This document shows, piece by piece, positions 39,281-40,545 of a stretch of 40,545 nucleotides of DNA. The translations under genes were made by a program, and so were the position numbers. This DNA is from Lactiplantibacillus dongliensis (GTDB taxonomy: Bacteria; Bacillota; Bacilli; Lactobacillales; Lactobacillaceae), in NCBI RefSeq assembly GCF_005405105.1, contig NZ_BJDK01000033.1, forward strand, positions 1 through 40,545, in the 5' to 3' direction. Within the stretch, counting starts at the first letter, position 1. Each line of letters opens with the position of its first letter. The notes under the pieces are model-generated. The model worked only from the letters and a program-made list of their open reading frames with translations. It was not told the DNA's origin and ran no database searches.

Positions 39281-40495
39281 ATGACGATAAAGAAATATCA
39301 AACTTTGAAAGGCCTATATTATCAGAATATGCAAAATGGTGACTTTGTTCACTTTGATACGGTGGTTAAACAGCGGCAAACTAATGAATTGGCTATCCAT
39401 ACTGGTATGGTGATGTCGCCGTTCAAACGTGATTATCGGTTGCCGATTGAGTATGAAATCTTTTATTTGCCAGTACTGCAAATAAGTCAACTCGAGGAAC
39501 AAATTAATCAGTTATCCAAGGAAATTGAGCAGAAGATGGCTCAGCTTCCGGTAGTTTCACAGAATCAAATCTTCATTAGTAATTTGATTGATGAGTTACA
39601 AAGTACTAATGATATTGAGGGTGTTCGGAGTTCCCGAGAAGAAATCAGTCAGGTGATTGAACAAATTCAAAGGCGAAAAGGTGACCGAGGCAGATTCTCT
39701 GGCTTAGTTAAACAATATGCTAAATTTGAAGAAAACCAATATAGTCAAATTCGTGAAATTCAAGATTTTCGGAATATTTGGAATGAATTAGTCAGTCAAG
39801 AGGTGGCTGAACAAGATTTTCCTGATGGTAAATATTTTAGAAAAAACGGTGAGGTTATTAAAGATGGTGATCGAGTGGTTCACCGTGGTGATGCTAATGA
39901 GCAGCAGATTGACCATGATTTACAGGTGCTAGTGCAAACAATGAATAATGATGATATTCCTTCATTAGCAAAATGCTTTTTGTCACACTATTATTATGAA
40001 TACATCCATCCGTTTTATGATGGTAATGGTCGTACCGGGCGCTTTATTGTCTGTTCATATTTAGCTCGAAAGTTAGATCGAATGTCAGCAATCAATTTCT
40101 CGTCGACGATTGTTGCACATAAAAGTACGTATTACAAGGCTTTTACTGCCATGGCTGATGAACACAATTATGGTGAAGGGACAGGCTTCGTTATTAGTAT
40201 GATGCGTCTATTAATGATGGGACAAGTGGAAGTTGCTAAGAAATTAGATCATGGTATTCAAATGCTGGATAAAGCAGATCAACTGACTGAACAACAGCAT
40301 TTTTCAGACTTAGAACAACAGGCTTTATTTATTTTATGTCAGAAAGCAATTTTTGGTCGCTATGTGGGTCCGATTACAGATCAAGACTTGACAGATATTA
40401 TGCATATTAGTCGTTATCGACTTGATCAAACGTTAGCTAAGCTAGTAAATGACGATTATTTAGTGGTTACTAGGGTCCGTTTGAAAACTACTTAA
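39281..40495 (+). CDS. Fic-domain protein, class II (AMP-transferase family)
   Basis: A 404-residue protein with the active-site motif HPFYDGNGRTGR near 245 (catalytic His, GNGR phosphate loop) and, toward the N-terminus, the inhibitory motif TNDIEG (consensus S/T-x3-E-G/N) at about 110, whose Glu blocks ATP binding. This order defines class II Fic proteins, which keep the inhibitory helix on the same chain. They usually transfer AMP to a protein; the target is unknown. The C-terminus (ITDQDLTDIMHISRYRLDQT) looks like a winged helix, so DNA binding is possible. The gene stands alone behind two matching palindromes. The binding site is weak (TGGAAGTG). Confidence 0.88.
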   Translation: MTIKKYQTLKGLYYQNMQNGDFVHFDTVVKQRQTNELAIHTGMVMSPFKRDYRLPIEYEIFYLPVLQISQLEEQINQLSKEIEQKMAQLPVVSQNQIFISNLIDELQSTNDIEGVRSSREEISQVIEQIQRRKGDRGRFSGLVKQYAKFEENQYSQIREIQDFRNIWNELVSQEVAEQDFPDGKYFRKNGEVIKDGDRVVHRGDANEQQIDHDLQVLVQTMNNDDIPSLAKCFLSHYYYEYIHPFYDGNGRTGRFIVCSYLARKLDRMSAINFSSTIVAHKSTYYKAFTAMADEHNYGEGTGFVISMMRLLMMGQVEVAKKLDHGIQMLDKADQLTEQQHFSDLEQQALFILCQKAIFGRYVGPITDQDLTDIMHISRYRLDQTLAKLVNDDYLVVTRVRLKTT

Positions 40496-40545
40496 GTAAA
40501 ATACAAATTGAGGCAACGTATACTGCTGACAGAAAGACGTGCGCT

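Overview
The window looks like chromosomal DNA of a lactic acid bacterium of the Lactiplantibacillus plantarum group. The main evidence is three gene clusters that combine WxL-domain, DUF916 and small LPXTG proteins (the csc or cell-surface-complex type first described in L. plantarum), LPQTx sorting signals, MucBP and KxYKxGKxW-signal surface proteins, and strong AGGAGG-type ribosome binding sites. The exact species is not decided here. Nearly all genes are on the + strand. I see no tRNA, rRNA, transposase, phage gene or CRISPR array.

Layout. 1-2660: csc cluster 1 (cscD-cscB-cscA), behind a promoter and a leader hairpin that looks like a transcription attenuator. 2661-6120: csc cluster 2, with two WxL proteins (one carrying a ~190-residue charged helix) and a DUF916 protein whose gene is partly AT-rich. 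6186-8750: a secreted transglycosylase-like protein (- strand), a membrane protein of unknown function and a small Rossmann-fold oxidoreductase. 8872-12051: an LPXTG protein with leucine-rich and MucBP/Mub repeats. 12060-14808: a copper operon (two cupredoxin-like proteins and a P1B ATPase without N-terminal metal-binding domains) behind CopY-type operator sequences. 14820-19661: a non-PTS sucrose/beta-fructoside operon (MFS permease, GH32 hydrolase, ROK fructokinase) followed by its probable LacI-type regulator. 19700-20090: two long, inverted, structurally matching elements. 20176-20703: a LysM transglycosylase-like protein (- strand). 21049-26515: a small membrane protein and a 1520-residue BspA-repeat LPXTG protein. 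26520-27594: a zinc-binding lipoprotein behind two Zur-like boxes. 27744-30397: a matrixin-like metalloprotease, two small proteins of unknown function and a GtrA-like membrane protein. 30427-33521: a TetR regulator divergent from a MacB/FtsX-type ABC exporter. 33807-37835: csc cluster 3 (cscB-cscA-cscD-cscC). 37840-40495: a small unknown protein, an endonuclease III lacking two iron-sulfur cysteines, and a class II Fic protein behind two matching palindromes.

How it fits together. About half of the coding capacity makes secreted or wall-attached proteins: three csc complexes, two giant adhesins, two wall hydrolase-like proteins, a metalloprotease and a lipoprotein. Between them sit self-contained metabolic or stress modules (copper efflux, sucrose use, zinc uptake, an exporter with its own regulator), each with a readable control region. 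This mosaic is typical of a lifestyle-adaptation region.

The most interesting unexplained signal is the inverted pair at 19701-20089. The two copies share constant sequence blocks but differ in the helical arms by compensating changes, as expected of a conserved folded RNA. A truncated third copy lies at 28604-28672. Other points worth checking are the mutually exclusive hairpins in the csc cluster 1 leader, the WxL protein on a charged helical stalk, the cysteine-depleted endonuclease III, and the twin palindromes before the Fic gene.
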